DNA of 41,472 bases, from positions 1 to 41,472 of the forward strand of contig SPQJ01000039.1 in NCBI GenBank assembly GCA_004570425.1. The letters are read 5' to 3'. The stretch is from Bacillus sp. AZ43. Its GTDB lineage: Bacteria > Actinomycetota > Actinomycetes > Mycobacteriales > Geodermatophilaceae. The position numbers and the translations under genes are program-made. Shown in pieces: positions 1 through 8,773 of the stretch. The notes under the pieces were generated by a model. The model was not told the DNA's origin and made no database searches. It saw only the letters and a list, made by a program, of their open reading frames with translations. Each line of letters begins with the position of its first letter. Within the stretch, counting starts at the first letter, position 1.

Positions 1-126
1 CCGCTCCAGGAAGACAGTGCCGTCGCCGAAGGCCGAGGCAGCCTCTCGGCGGGCACCCTCTACCGCCTCGGCCAGCTCCCCGGGACGGCGGACCTCCCGC
101 ATGCCGCGGCCGCCGCCGCCGAAGGA
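1..126 (-). CDS. Biotin carboxylase (acyl-CoA carboxylase alpha subunit) fragment, both ends missing
   Basis: Read on the minus strand, this stretch translates without stops as part of the ATP-grasp domain of a biotin carboxylase. The glycine-rich ATP loop (SFGGGGRGMREV) is followed by ELAEAVEGARREAASAFGDG and then TVFLER, the usual order in acyl-CoA/propionyl-CoA carboxylase alpha chains. The enzyme would carboxylate biotin using ATP and bicarbonate. The similarity stops abruptly near position 126: further upstream the frame reads EAGCG instead of the expected hydrophobic strand plus VKA. The gene runs off the left edge. Everything N-terminal of the loop is missing and replaced by an unrelated plus-strand gene, so this is a partial gene at a sequence join, not an intact CDS. 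Confidence 0.8.
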
Positions 127-127
127 C

Positions 128-2476
128 CCGCAGCCGGCCTCCCGCCCGGCCGACGACGAGCGGGTCAGCGAGCTGGTCGGCCTGCTCTCGGCCCAGCAGC
201 CCGAGCCGGAGGAGCCCGTCTACTCGCGGGCCACGTTCCCCCGCGCCTCCGTCCCGCGCGCGGGCGCCGTCGCCCGCGCCACGGACACGCGCCTCGACGA
301 CGAGGAGCCCGAGCAGCCGGTGCGGGGCGGTGGCCAGCGCGTCATCCCCGCCGCCCCGGCCGCCCCCTCCCCCTTCACCGCTGCGCTGGCGCGGATGGTG
401 GCCGGGGACCAGGACGTCCGCCAGGCCGTCGAGGACGCGCTGGGCGAGCCCGCGCAGACACGTCCGGACGACGATGCCGAGCCCTGGCCGGTGCGTCCCG
501 AGCCCGTCCGACCAGCAGAGACAGCGGTGCCGTCGCCTCCGGCGCACCAGGAGGAGGAAACGGTGGGAGATCAGGTCGTCGCGCCGCCCTCCACGTCCGA
601 CCGACCGGTCGAGGTGCCCACCTGGGCCGTGCCGGAGGTCGCTCCCGCGTCGGTGTCCCCCCGGGAGGAGGCCATCGCCGACCTGCTGCGCGGCGCCCTC
701 GCGCAGGGGCACTCCGACGAGGCCCTCGCCGGCATCCTCCGCAGGGTCCTCGCGGGCGACTCCCCGCAGGCCGCCCTGCCCGAGCCGGCGGCCGCCCCCG
801 AGCCGGTGTTCGCCGCCCCGACCATGCCCGTCCCGTCATTCGAGGCGCCCCTCGCGGCCGAGCCGGAGCCCGTGGCTGAGGCACCCGTCGACGCGGCACC
901 GGACGCGCCGGTCCTCGAGACGCCCGTGCTCGTGGCCCCCGCCGTGGAGCTGCCGGTCGTGCCGGAGCCCGCCGTCGTCGAGGCGGTCGTGCCCGAGCAG
1001 GCGGTCGAGCCGCCGGCCGCGGAGGTCGCGCCGGCCCCTGCTCCGGTCACGCTCTTCGGCGCCACGGGCTCCATGTGGGGCACGCCCTCGACGTCGGCCT
1101 CGCTCTGGGGCGAGCCGGTGGCCCCGGTCAGCACCCGGCCGGCGGACACCGACGCTCCCATCTGGGCCGAGGTCGCGCGCCAGGAGAGCTCCCCCGCGCC
1201 GCTGTTCGACGAGACCCCCGAGGCGGAGCCGGTCGCCGTCGACGAGCCGGCCCTCGACGACGTCGCGGCCGACGACGTCGAGGCCGACCTCGTGGCCGAG
1301 CCGGCCGCCGAGCCCGAGCAGGAGCTCGCGGCGGCGGTCGAGGAGACCGCCGAGGACATCGCCGTGGAGGTGGCCGAGGAGCCGGAGCTCGCCGGGTTCG
1401 CCCCGCTGCTGGCCCGCACCGCCAGCGACCCGGCTCCGATGATGTCGCTGGACGCGACCACGGTCATGCCGCCCCTGTCGCTGCTGCCGCCCCTGCCGTC
1501 GTCCCGGGGCCGTGGCCGCCCGCCGGTCCCCCCGGCCACCCGCCGGCCGAGCGCCTCCGCGCCGGCCCCCACGGGTCCCGCGCCGTCCGTGCCCGAGGCC
1601 GTCGTGCCCGAGCCGGCCCCCGCCGCCGCGGTGGTGGAGCCCGAGCCGACGCCGGTCCCGGCTCCCGCCACCCGTTCGCTGGCGACGGTCACCCGGCTCC
1701 CCGTGGCCCCGCTCATGGCGGGCCCGGACATCCCCGAGCTGTTCGAGGACCTCGAGGCACCCGGGTCGGCCCCCGAGCCGGCGGCCCCGGCCGTCGTCGT
1801 GTCCTCCGGCGACGTCGCGGGCCGGCTCGAACTGCTCGGCCTGCCGGGCGAGCTGCTGGGCGACACCTTCACCCAGGACGTCGCCGAGCGCGGCACCTAC
1901 GCGGCGCTGACCCGGGCCCTGGCCCTGCAGCTGCCGAAGGCCCCGGAGCTGCCGCTCGGTGCCGGGGACGCCGTGTTCGTGGTGGGCCCCGGCGCGGACG
2001 CGCTGCGCGCCGCCCGGACCCTGGCCGCCACCCTCCACCTGGACCCGGACTGCGTGCAGTGGGCGACCCGGGGTGACCTGGCCGGCCTCGCGCCGCGCGA
2101 CAGCCGGATCACGTCGGTCGACGCCGCGATCGACCGCCGTCAGGAGGCGCTCGCCAGCGGCACGGTGACCATGGTCGCCGTGGACGCGCCGCTGCGCAGC
2201 GACGCGTACTGGATGGCGCAGCTGGTCAGCGTGTGGGCGCCGGCCGCGGTGTGGGCCGTGGTCGAGGCGACCCGCAAGCCGGAGGACCTCGAGCCCTGGA
2301 TCGACGGGCTCCCCCGGGTCGACGCGCTGATCGTGCAGGACGCGGATCTGTCCGCTGACCCGGCCGCCGTGCTGCGCCGCGTCGACGCTCCCGTGGCCTT
2401 CCTCGACGGCGTCCGGGCGACGCCGCACCGCTGGGCCTCGCTGCTGTGCGAGCGGCTGGAGAGCACCACGACATGA
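128..2476 (+). CDS. Pro/Ala/Glu-rich protein with C-terminal degenerate P-loop-like domain, 5'-truncated
   Basis: The frame is open from position 17, but its first 37 codons are antisense to the biotin carboxylase fragment, so the possible starts at 17 and 101 are probably spurious and the true N-terminus is missing. What remains is about 782 residues. The first 570 or so are low-complexity, dominated by Pro, Ala, Glu and Val and probably disordered. Short more ordered islands such as FTAALARMVAGDQDVRQAVEDAL and a similar helical repeat around DLLRGALAQGHSDEALAGIL may be binding segments. The last 220 residues look globular. VVGPGADALRAA resembles the P-loop of SRP/FlhF-type GTPases, but the GKT residues are absent, so nucleotide binding is doubtful. 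No family is recognised. The stop overlaps the next start by 4 nt (ATGA), so the two genes are probably translationally coupled. Confidence 0.6.
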   Translation, partial: PQPASRPADDERVSELVGLLSAQQPEPEEPVYSRATFPRASVPRAGAVARATDTRLDDEEPEQPVRGGGQRVIPAAPAAPSPFTAALARMVAGDQDVRQAVEDALGEPAQTRPDDDAEPWPVRPEPVRPAETAVPSPPAHQEEETVGDQVVAPPSTSDRPVEVPTWAVPEVAPASVSPREEAIADLLRGALAQGHSDEALAGILRRVLAGDSPQAALPEPAAAPEPVFAAPTMPVPSFEAPLAAEPEPVAEAPVDAAPDAPVLETPVLVAPAVELPVVPEPAVVEAVVPEQAVEPPAAEVAPAPAPVTLFGATGSMWGTPSTSASLWGEPVAPVSTRPADTDAPIWAEVARQESSPAPLFDETPEAEPVAVDEPALDDVAADDVEADLVAEPAAEPEQELAAAVEETAEDIAVEVAEEPELAGFAPLLARTASDPAPMMSLDATTVMPPLSLLPPLPSSRGRGRPPVPPATRRPSASAPAPTGPAPSVPEAVVPEPAPAAAVVEPEPTPVPAPATRSLATVTRLPVAPLMAGPDIPELFEDLEAPGSAPEPAAPAVVVSSGDVAGRLELLGLPGELLGDTFTQDVAERGTYAALTRALALQLPKAPELPLGAGDAVFVVGPGADALRAARTLAATLHLDPDCVQWATRGDLAGLAPRDSRITSVDAAIDRRQEALASGTVTMVAVDAPLRSDAYWMAQLVSVWAPAAVWAVVEATRKPEDLEPWIDGLPRVDALIVQDADLSADPAAVLRRVDAPVAFLDGVRATPHRWASLLCERLESTTT

Positions 2477-2733
2477 GTCCGTTCCGCTGGGACGTTCTCC
2501 TCGTCGGGTTCGTGCTGGCCCTGCCCGTGCTCGCGCTCGGGCTGCGCGGGGATCTGTCGACCGAGGACATGATGACGCGCGTCCTCTGGTGCCTCGGCGC
2601 CGGCTGGGCCGTGGTGGCCGTGTTCCGGATGGCGACCACCCCGCCCGCGAAGCCGGCCCGCCCGGTCCGGCCCGCGGCGTCGCACCCGGACGCCGAGCGC
2701 GCCGAGGACCCGGAGACCTCCCCCGCCGCCTGA
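2473..2733 (+). CDS. Small two-helix membrane protein
   Basis: An 86-residue protein starting at the ATG that overlaps the preceding stop (ATGA). Two hydrophobic segments, roughly residues 8–24 (VLLVGFVLALPVLALGL) and 38–54, are joined by a short polar loop. The C-terminal tail is Pro/Ala-rich and charged. This predicts two transmembrane helices with a cytoplasmic tail. No family is recognised and no enzymatic motif is visible. Coupling to the Pro-rich protein suggests that the two act together, perhaps as a membrane anchor, but this is inference. Confidence 0.7.
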   Translation: MSPFRWDVLLVGFVLALPVLALGLRGDLSTEDMMTRVLWCLGAGWAVVAVFRMATTPPAKPARPVRPAASHPDAERAEDPETSPAA

Positions 2734-2834
2734 CGTCCGGTGCCCATCCACAGCACCCGGCGTCGTCCACGACTCGGTGGTCCGCTGCCCGCCGCGGGAG
2801 CTCACGCCCCAACGTGGCGTCCGTGGACGATGAC

Positions 2835-3758
2835 ATGGCACACGGGTTCCTGGTGCGGCGCCGGGATGCGGTGATCAGCGGCTGGTCGGACGAGGAGATC
2901 GCCCGGCTCCTCCGCGGTGGCTCCTGGCACCGCATCCGCCGCGGCGCCTACGTCGATGGTCAGCTACCGGGCAACGCGTCGGTGCGCCACGCGCTCCTCA
3001 TCGACGCCACGGTGGGCCAGCTACGGCGGCCCGCCGTGGTGAGCCACCAGTCGGCGGCGGTCCTTCTCGGACTGCCGTTGTGGGGAGCCCGTCTGGACCG
3101 CGTGCACATCACCCGAAGGCCCCCAGCATCGAGCCAGGCCTCCGGGCCCTTGCGGTGCCACGTCGCGCGGTTCGGGGACGACGAGGTGACGACCGTCGGC
3201 GGCATCGCGGTCATCGACGTGGCACGAACCGCGTTGGACCTCGCACGGAGCCTCCCCTTCGAAGCCGCTGTGGTGGTGGTCGACGCAGCCCTGCATGGAG
3301 GGCATGTCCTCAAGGAGACCCTGCAACGTCGCCTGCTCGACATCGCCGGAACGCGCGGGAGCCGGCATGCCGCACGCGTCGTCCGCTTCGCCGACCAGCG
3401 CAGCGAGAGCGTCGGGGAGAGTCGCAGCCGCGTCGTCCTGGCGCAGCTCGGGTTGTCCCCCTCCACGCTCCAGCTGGAGCTCGACCGGGGCGACGGCGTC
3501 TGCATCGGCCGGGCCGACTTCGCCTGGGAGACCGAGCACGTGATCGGTGAGTTCGACGGCCGGGTGAAGTACGGGCGTCTGCTCCGCCCGGGCCAGCAAC
3601 CCGGTGACGCGGTGTTCGAGGAGAAGCGGCGCGAGGACGCCATCCGGGACGAAGGCTGGGAAGTCACGCGCTGGACCTGGTCGGAGCTGACCACACCGCA
3701 GCGCATCGGGCAGCGCGTGCGGCGTGCCCGAGAACGGGGCTCCCGGCGAACGCGGTGA
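2835..3758 (+). CDS. AbiEi-like winged-helix / DUF559 endonuclease-fold protein
   Basis: About 307 residues. The N-terminal 45 residues (ISGWSDEEIARLLRGGSWHRIRRGAY) match the winged-helix 'type IV toxin–antitoxin AbiEi family antitoxin' domain common in Actinobacteria. The C-terminal third resembles the Vsr/DUF559 nuclease fold: E195, D228 (GRADFAW), EFDGRVKY at 239–246 and the following KRREDAIRDEGWEV form the typical PD-(D/E)XK order. These proteins are abundant, mostly stand-alone and of unproven function, possibly DNA-binding regulators or defence remnants. No AbiEii partner lies next to it, so a toxin–antitoxin role is not supported here. A GTG at 2823 is an alternative start; neither has a clear Shine–Dalgarno sequence. 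Confidence 0.75.
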   Translation: MAHGFLVRRRDAVISGWSDEEIARLLRGGSWHRIRRGAYVDGQLPGNASVRHALLIDATVGQLRRPAVVSHQSAAVLLGLPLWGARLDRVHITRRPPASSQASGPLRCHVARFGDDEVTTVGGIAVIDVARTALDLARSLPFEAAVVVVDAALHGGHVLKETLQRRLLDIAGTRGSRHAARVVRFADQRSESVGESRSRVVLAQLGLSPSTLQLELDRGDGVCIGRADFAWETEHVIGEFDGRVKYGRLLRPGQQPGDAVFEEKRREDAIRDEGWEVTRWTWSELTTPQRIGQRVRRARERGSRRTR

Positions 3759-3760
3759 CC

Positions 3761-3830
3761 GCATTGCGGGTGCTGTTCGCTGATTGCCAGTGCTGGAGCA
3801 GTGCCAATGCAGGAGCAACACCCGCAATGC
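3761..3830. repeat. 70-bp palindromic repeat, copy A, between convergent genes
   Basis: An imperfect palindrome of exactly 70 bp, running from GCATTGCGGGTGCTGTT to AACACCCGCAATGC. The outer arms pair over about 17 bp with a mismatch, and the middle can also fold (TTGCCAGTGCTG against GAGCAGTGCCAA). It starts 2 nt after the stop of the DUF559 gene and ends 11 nt before the stop of phoH2, so it fills the whole convergent gap. A second 70-bp copy lies at 20954–21023 in the same kind of position; by hand count 53 of 70 positions are identical. Possible roles are bidirectional terminator, REP-like element or miniature mobile element. Confidence 0.8.
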
Positions 3831-3841
3831 GGGAGCCGCTG

Positions 3842-5137
3842 TCAGAGCGGGAGGTCCTCCAGCATCTCGGTGACCAGGGCGGCGATCGGCGAGCGCTCGG
3901 AGCGGGTCAGCGTCACGTGCGCGAACAGCGGGTGGCCCTTGAGCGCCTCGATGACGGCGGTGATGCCGTCGTGCCGGCCGACCCGCAGGTTGTCCCGCTG
4001 GGCGACGTCGTGGGTGAGCACCACCCGGGAGCCGGCGCCCAGGCGCGAGAGCACGGTCAGCAGCACGCCACGCTCCAGCGACTGCGCCTCGTCGACGATC
4101 ACGAACGAGTCGTGCAGCGACCGCCCGCGGATGTGGGTCAGCGGCAGCACCTCGATCAGCCCGCGCGAGTCGATCTCCTCGATCACCGCCGGCGAGACCA
4201 GCGCGCCGAGGGTGTCGTAGACCGCCTGCGCCCAGGGCGACATCTTCTCGTTCTCGCCACCGGGCAGGTAGCCGAGCTCCTGCCCGCCGACGGCGTACAG
4301 CGGCCGGAAGATGACCACCTTCTTGTGGGCGCGCCGCTCCATGACCGACTCCAGCCCCGCGCAGAGCGCCAGGGCCGACTTGCCGGTGCCGGCCCGCCCG
4401 CCGAGGGAGACGATGCCGATCTCGGGGTCGAGCAGCAGGTCCAGCGCGATCCGCTGCTCGGCCGAGCGACCGTGCAGCCCGAACGCGTCGCGGTCGCCGC
4501 GCACCAGCCGCACCTGCTTGTCGGGCATGACGCGACCCAGCGCCGAGCCCCGGGAGGACAGCAGGACCAGCCCGGTGTGCGGCGGCAGCTCGGCGGCGGC
4601 CGGAACGAACGTCTCCCCCGCCTCGTAGAGCTCGTCGAGCTCGGCGTCGTCCAGCGACAGCTCCGCCATCCCGGTCCAGCCGGCGTCGACGGCGTCCATC
4701 ACCCGGTACTCGTCGGTGTCCAGCCCGACGGCGGCCGCCTTCACGCGCAGCGGCACGTCCTTGGTGATCAGACAGACGTCGCGGCCCTCGGCGCGCAGGT
4801 TGAGCGCCACCACCATGATCCGGCTGTCGTTGCTGTCGTTGCGGAACCCGGCCGGCAGCGCCGAGGGGTCGCTGTGGTTGAGCTCGACGTGCAGCGTGCC
4901 GCCGTCCTCACCGATGGGCACCGGGGCGTCGAGCCGGCCGTGGGCCACCCGCAGGTCGTCGAGCATGCGCAGCGCCTGCCGCGCGAACCAGCCCAGCTCC
5001 GGGTGGTTGCGCTTGTCCTCCAGCTCCCCGATCACGACGAGCGGGAGAACCACGTCGGAGTTCCCGAAGCGCAGCAACGCGCCCGGGTCGGACAGCAGGA
5101 CGGAGGTGTCGAGGACGTACGTACGGCGAGTGCTCAC
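3842..5137 (-). CDS. phoH2: PhoH2: PIN-domain ribonuclease fused to PhoH ATPase/helicase
   Basis: About 431 residues starting at GTG 5137, with a GGGAG motif just upstream. This matches the length of mycobacterial PhoH2 (Rv1095 type, from memory about 433). The N-terminal PIN domain begins [10 protein letters not shown] (first catalytic Asp at residue 10), with later acidic residues GELEDK and ITKD. The C-terminal PhoH domain has Walker A GRAGTGKS at about 247–254 and Walker B VIVDEAQ at about 346–352. Members of this family unwind and cleave RNA in an ATP-dependent way. The frame stays open upstream to 5374, but that 79-residue extension is Arg/Pro-rich and not family-like, so the shorter start is preferred. 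No separate antitoxin gene is evident upstream. Confidence 0.92.
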   Translation of the reverse strand: MSTRRTYVLDTSVLLSDPGALLRFGNSDVVLPLVVIGELEDKRNHPELGWFARQALRMLDDLRVAHGRLDAPVPIGEDGGTLHVELNHSDPSALPAGFRNDSNDSRIMVVALNLRAEGRDVCLITKDVPLRVKAAAVGLDTDEYRVMDAVDAGWTGMAELSLDDAELDELYEAGETFVPAAAELPPHTGLVLLSSRGSALGRVMPDKQVRLVRGDRDAFGLHGRSAEQRIALDLLLDPEIGIVSLGGRAGTGKSALALCAGLESVMERRAHKKVVIFRPLYAVGGQELGYLPGGENEKMSPWAQAVYDTLGALVSPAVIEEIDSRGLIEVLPLTHIRGRSLHDSFVIVDEAQSLERGVLLTVLSRLGAGSRVVLTHDVAQRDNLRVGRHDGITAVIEALKGHPLFAHVTLTRSERSPIAALVTEMLEDLPL

Positions 5138-5255
5138 GAGGCGTCTCCCGTGGGGCGCACGGCGCGCCCCGACTCGATGGCGGCCGGGCCCCGGCGCAGG
5201 GGCCGGGTGCCGGCCCCCCTGGTCGACGAACTCGTCAGCACCAACCGGGCCTCCC

Positions 5256-5286
5256 GTGAACGGCGGGGGTGAGTCCTGCCGTTCAC
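5256..5286 (-). promoter_or_regulatory. Leader hairpin in the phoH2 upstream region
   Basis: The 313-bp gap at 5138–5450 between phoH2 and the ABC permease contains no convincing gene. Its one clear structure is a perfect 9-bp inverted repeat, GTGAACGGC and GCCGTTCAC, with a 13-nt loop, about 120 nt upstream of the phoH2 start. On the minus strand it is preceded by TTAGCGT, a possible -10 element. It could be a 5'-UTR regulatory hairpin for phoH2 or the remnant of a terminator. No known riboswitch class is recognised. Confidence 0.4.
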
Positions 5287-5450
5287 CGCGGACGCTAAGC
5301 CCGCCCACCGACAAAGGCGCGGTCACACCACGCCGTGCAACCCGAAGTTCACCCGACGGGGTACCGCGGGCCACACGGGCACCAGGTGGAACGGCCCCCG
5401 TGCAGGGTCCCGGTGCGAGCGTGCGAGCGCCGGGGGCACGGGGTCCTTCG

Positions 5451-6209
5451 TCAGCTGGACTCGCGGCGGAACCGGCGGACGCCGAACACCCAGCCCAGCA
5501 CCGCCAGCAGTACCGTGAGCACCGCCCCCCACCACGCGGTGGAGGTGCCGTAGCCGCCGACGAAGAACTCCCGGACGCCCTCGACGACGTGCTTGAGCGG
5601 GTTGACGTCGCTGATCCCCTGCAACCAGCCGGGTGCCAGGGACATCGGCAGGAGGATTCCCGACAGCAGCAGCACCGGCAGGACGAAGGCGTTGAGCAGC
5701 GGCGCGAACGCGTCCTCGCTCTTGAGCGTCAGCGCGAGCGCGTAGGACACCGACGCGAACGCGGCGCCCAGCAGTGCGATGACCAGCAGCGAGAGCACCA
5801 CCCCCAGGAACGGGGCGCGCAGGCCGAGCGGGATCGAGACGAGCACCAGCAGGGTGCCCTGCACCAGCAGGACGACGACGTCGCGCAGCACCCGCCCGAG
5901 CAGCAGCGCCGTCCGGCTGGCGGGCGTCACGCGCTGGCTCTCGATCACGCCGGCGCGGTACTCGGCGATCAGCCCGAACCCGACGAACAGCGCCCCGAAG
6001 ATGCCGAGCTGGACGAGGATGCCGGGCACGAAGATCTGGTAGGCGTTGCCCGACCCCAGCTGACCCGACAGCGGCTCCAGCAACGGGCCGAACAGCAGGA
6101 TGTAGAGGATCGGCTGCATCAGGCTGATGACCAGCCAGGCCGGGTTGCGCAGCGACAGGCGCATCGCCCGCGCGAAGACGGTGTACGTGTCCCGCAGCAG
6201 GGTCCGCAT
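5451..6209 (-). CDS. ABC-2 type transporter permease (DrrB-like)
   Basis: A 252-residue membrane protein starting at the ATG that overlaps the ATPase stop by one base (TGATG). It has about six hydrophobic segments. An N-terminal cytoplasmic stretch ([20 protein letters not shown]) is followed by membrane spans and the conserved central region with [17 protein letters not shown], typical of daunorubicin/ABC-2 exporters. The end carries the usual [18 protein letters not shown] motif. It would pair with the neighbouring ATPase to export a lipid, drug or other hydrophobic substrate. It stays intact although the ATPase frame is broken. The substrate is unknown. Confidence 0.85.
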   Translation of the reverse strand: MRTLLRDTYTVFARAMRLSLRNPAWLVISLMQPILYILLFGPLLEPLSGQLGSGNAYQIFVPGILVQLGIFGALFVGFGLIAEYRAGVIESQRVTPASRTALLLGRVLRDVVVLLVQGTLLVLVSIPLGLRAPFLGVVLSLLVIALLGAAFASVSYALALTLKSEDAFAPLLNAFVLPVLLLSGILLPMSLAPGWLQGISDVNPLKHVVEGVREFFVGGYGTSTAWWGAVLTVLLAVLGWVFGVRRFRRESS

Positions 6210-7205
6210 CAGACCGCCACCTCCTCGGCGGGCGCCGGAGCACCGGCGTCCCGCAGCGACCGGCCGGTCAGGCCGAGGAAGACGTCGTCCAGGCTGGGAC
6301 GGCGGCTCTCGATCCCGCTCACGGAGATCCCGTCGCGGTCCAGGCCGCGGACCAGCTCCACCAGTGCCGCGCCGCCGTGCGGGACCCGCCCGACCACCCG
6401 GTCGTCGAGGACCTGCGGCGTCTCGGCTCCCGGGAGGGCTCCGACGAGCCGCGCGACCCCGGCCGCCTGGTCCGCCCGCTCGACGGTGACGGTGAGGACG
6501 TCGCCACCGACCTGCGACTTCAGCTGGTCGGGCGTCCCCTCGGCGACGATCGCGCCGTGGTCGATGACGAGGATCCGGTCGCACAGGGCGTCGGCCTCGT
6601 CGAGGTAGTGGGTGGTCAGGAAGACCGTCGTCCCCCGTTCCTCCCGCAGCCCGCGGATGTGCTCCCAGAGGTTGGCCCGCGCCTGCGGGTCCAGCCCCGT
6701 GGTGGGCTCGTCGAGGAAGACCAGCTCGGGCACGTGGATGAGCCCGACGGCGATGTCCAGGCGGCGGCGCTGGCCACCGGACATGGCCTTGGGCTGGCGC
6801 TCCCACAGCCCGTCGAGGTCCAGCTCGGCGAAGAGCTGGCTTGCCGCGCTCGGTCGCCTCGGCGGTGCTCATCCCGTACAGCCGGGCGTGGTCGACGACC
6901 TCCTCCCCGGCGCGGGCCTCGGGTGCGGCCGCGCCGCTCTGCGAGACGTAGCCGATCCGCCGGCGCACCCCCACGGGGTCGGCGATCAGGTCGCAGCCGG
7001 CCACCGTCGCCGTGCCGGCCGACGGCTCGAGCAGCGTGGTGAGCATCCGCAGCGTCGTGGTCTTCCCGGCGCCGTTGGGGCCGAGGAAGCCGACGATCTC
7101 ACCGGCCTCGACGTCGAGGTCGACCCCGACGACGGCGTGGACCTCCTGCTTCTTCTTCCGGAAGGTGCGGGCGAGCCCGCGGGCGTGGATCACGGGCGAC
7201 AGCAT
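6209..7205 (-). pseudogene. DrrA-like ABC transporter ATPase, frameshifted
   Basis: Start ATG 7205. The first frame encodes LVGVD...GPNGAGKTTTLRML (Walker A) through RRIGYVSQSG (Q-loop) to YGMSTAEATERG. The family match then continues in another frame as SQLFAELDLDGLWERQPKAM followed by SGGQRRRLD (signature), VFLDEPTTGLDP (Walker B) and the H-loop TTHYLDEAD. The switch occurs near 6840–6850, where two bases appear missing or one extra. The C-terminal regulatory domain ends RRPSLDDVFLGLTGRSL, as in DrrA. Every other motif is intact and the permease is coupled downstream, so either the shift is a sequence error or the exporter was inactivated very recently. Confidence 0.8.
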
Positions 7206-7254
7206 CCGTCAGGGCACCGACAGGAGTCGACCGCATTCGCCGACGGCGAAGCGG

Positions 7255-7527
7255 TCAGCGCCAGGGGTCGCGGCGCCGGGGCGGTACGGCCGGCCGCTCG
7301 ACGGTGTCGGTGCGGTTCGACGGCGGGATCGGGTCCCAGGCGTCCGGCGGGCGGGCGCCGCGCCGGGGGCGGAGGGCCACCACCGCCCACAGCGCGGGCA
7401 CCAGCAGGACCGGCCACTGCAGCGCCAGGTCGCCGACCCAGAGCAGCCCGCCGAGGAGCAGGGCGAACAGCCAGCTCGCCGTCCACAGCCCGAGCATGCG
7501 GGCCTCGCGCGGGTCGTGACGGGTCAT
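7255..7527 (-). CDS. Small membrane protein
   Basis: A 90-residue protein with two hydrophobic stretches (about residues 12–33 and 37–52, LWTASWLFALLLGGLLWVG and LQWPVLLVPALWAVVAL) and a C-terminal Pro/Arg-rich tail. It starts at an ATG 3 nt downstream of the DUF885 stop, so the two are probably co-transcribed. No family is recognised. Confidence 0.65.
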   Translation of the reverse strand: MTRHDPREARMLGLWTASWLFALLLGGLLWVGDLALQWPVLLVPALWAVVALRPRRGARPPDAWDPIPPSNRTDTVERPAVPPRRRDPWR

Positions 7528-7530
7528 GGC

Positions 7531-8748
7531 TCAGCCGGCCCGGAGCTCGGCGGCGACGGCGCGCGGCGTGAGCGGCTCGTCGAGGAGTCGGACGAAGCGG
7601 TCGGCCACCGGCTGGTCCGACGGCCGCGCCGCCAGCCAGCGCGAGAGCAGGTCGAAGCCCTCCACGTAGGTGGAGATGTAGGCGCGCCACAGCGGGTCGG
7701 TGAGGAAGCGGATCTGCTGGCGGGCGCGCTCCTCGCTGACCAGGGACCAGCGCTGGATGTAGGCGGCGACGTCGTCGGCGTCGGCCCCCCGGTCGTGCAG
7801 CAGCACCGCGGCGTCCTGGCGGACGCGGCCCAGCGGGGCGGCAGCGGCGGCGAGCCGCTCCGCGAGGTGCCCGTCGAAGCGCAGCCCGAGGTCACCGAGG
7901 ATCTCCTCCGCCCAGGGGCCCCAGCCCTCGCCGACGGAGGCCTGGACGCCGAGGTCGGCCAGTCCCTCCGCCATCAGGCACTCCGGCGTGTTGACGAGGA
8001 AGACCGTGTGCTCGACGCGGGCGGCGCGCTCGACCAGCCCGCGCTCCTTGCGGCAGTGCTCGGTGTGGTGCCCGGGGTAGGACTCGTGTGCCACCAGGTG
8101 CGGCAGCTGCGACAGCCGGTGCGGGAGGTCGGCGTTGATGGCCACGCGGGAGCGGTAGTCGCCCTCGTAGTAGTTGAAGCCCGACCACGGCTTGTCGGTG
8201 ACCACCTCGTACCGGACCGTCTCCACCTCCGGCAGCCCGTACTGGCCGCGGACCCGATCGCGCAGCGCGCTGGACAGCGCGTGCACGGCGGACTCCAGCC
8301 GGGCGGGCGGGCACTCCTCGCGGCGGCGGTGCGCCGCGTACCGCTCGGCCAGCGGCCCCTCGCCCGGGAGCAGCGCGGCCAGCTCGGCGTGCGCCGCGGC
8401 GTAGACGGCCTCGTCGCCGAGCTCGACGTCCACCTGGAAGTAGGCGCGCACCTCGTCGACGAACCCGACCGGCTCGCCGCTCATCTTCCGCGCCGTGCAC
8501 TCGAGGCCGGTCAGCTGTCCCCGCAGGTAGTCGGCGCGGTCGGCCGACAGCCCGGCGGCGTCCAGCTCCCCCAGCAGCGCGCGGGCCCGGTCCCGGAGAC
8601 CGGCCGGCGTCGGCGCCGGCTCGTCGCCCACCTCGGCGCGCAGCCGGGGGTCGCCGGTGTAGGCGTCGACGAACCCCGGCTCCAGCCGGTCGAAGCGCAG
8701 CCCCAGCCGCACGTACTCGAGGGGGACGTCGAGAGGGAGGGCCGCCAT
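7531..8748 (-). CDS. DUF885 family zinc metallohydrolase
   Basis: 405 residues. The signature is VAHESYPGHH at about 219–228, an HExxxGHH-type zinc motif characteristic of DUF885 proteins, which are predicted metallopeptidases. A downstream helix with NTPECLMAEGLADLG supplies the probable third ligand (Glu in AEGLADLG). The N-terminal half is mostly helical. This form is shorter than the usual secreted DUF885 proteins (often over 500 residues) and has no signal peptide, so it is likely cytoplasmic. It is followed on the same strand by a small membrane protein. Substrate unknown. Confidence 0.82.
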   Translation of the reverse strand: MAALPLDVPLEYVRLGLRFDRLEPGFVDAYTGDPRLRAEVGDEPAPTPAGLRDRARALLGELDAAGLSADRADYLRGQLTGLECTARKMSGEPVGFVDEVRAYFQVDVELGDEAVYAAAHAELAALLPGEGPLAERYAAHRRREECPPARLESAVHALSSALRDRVRGQYGLPEVETVRYEVVTDKPWSGFNYYEGDYRSRVAINADLPHRLSQLPHLVAHESYPGHHTEHCRKERGLVERAARVEHTVFLVNTPECLMAEGLADLGVQASVGEGWGPWAEEILGDLGLRFDGHLAERLAAAAAPLGRVRQDAAVLLHDRGADADDVAAYIQRWSLVSEERARQQIRFLTDPLWRAYISTYVEGFDLLSRWLAARPSDQPVADRFVRLLDEPLTPRAVAAELRAG

Positions 8749-8773
8749 GCCCGCAGTTTCGCAGCCGCGTCCG

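Noticed and set aside
836-2935. Long open minus-strand frame (about 700 codons) opposite the Pro-rich gene
   Set aside because: It is the antisense of a GC-rich repetitive gene; the composition is Arg/Gly/His-rich with no motifs. In this GC range, antisense frames stay open by chance.
2835-3758. Toxin–antitoxin system based on the AbiEi-like domain
   Set aside because: No AbiEii nucleotidyltransferase gene is adjacent; the protein is a stand-alone DUF559 type.
5451-7205. ABC exporter at 5.4–7.2 kb as part of the RiPP cluster
   Set aside because: It is 6.5 kb from the cluster, separated by unrelated conserved genes, and its ATPase frame is broken. No link is visible.
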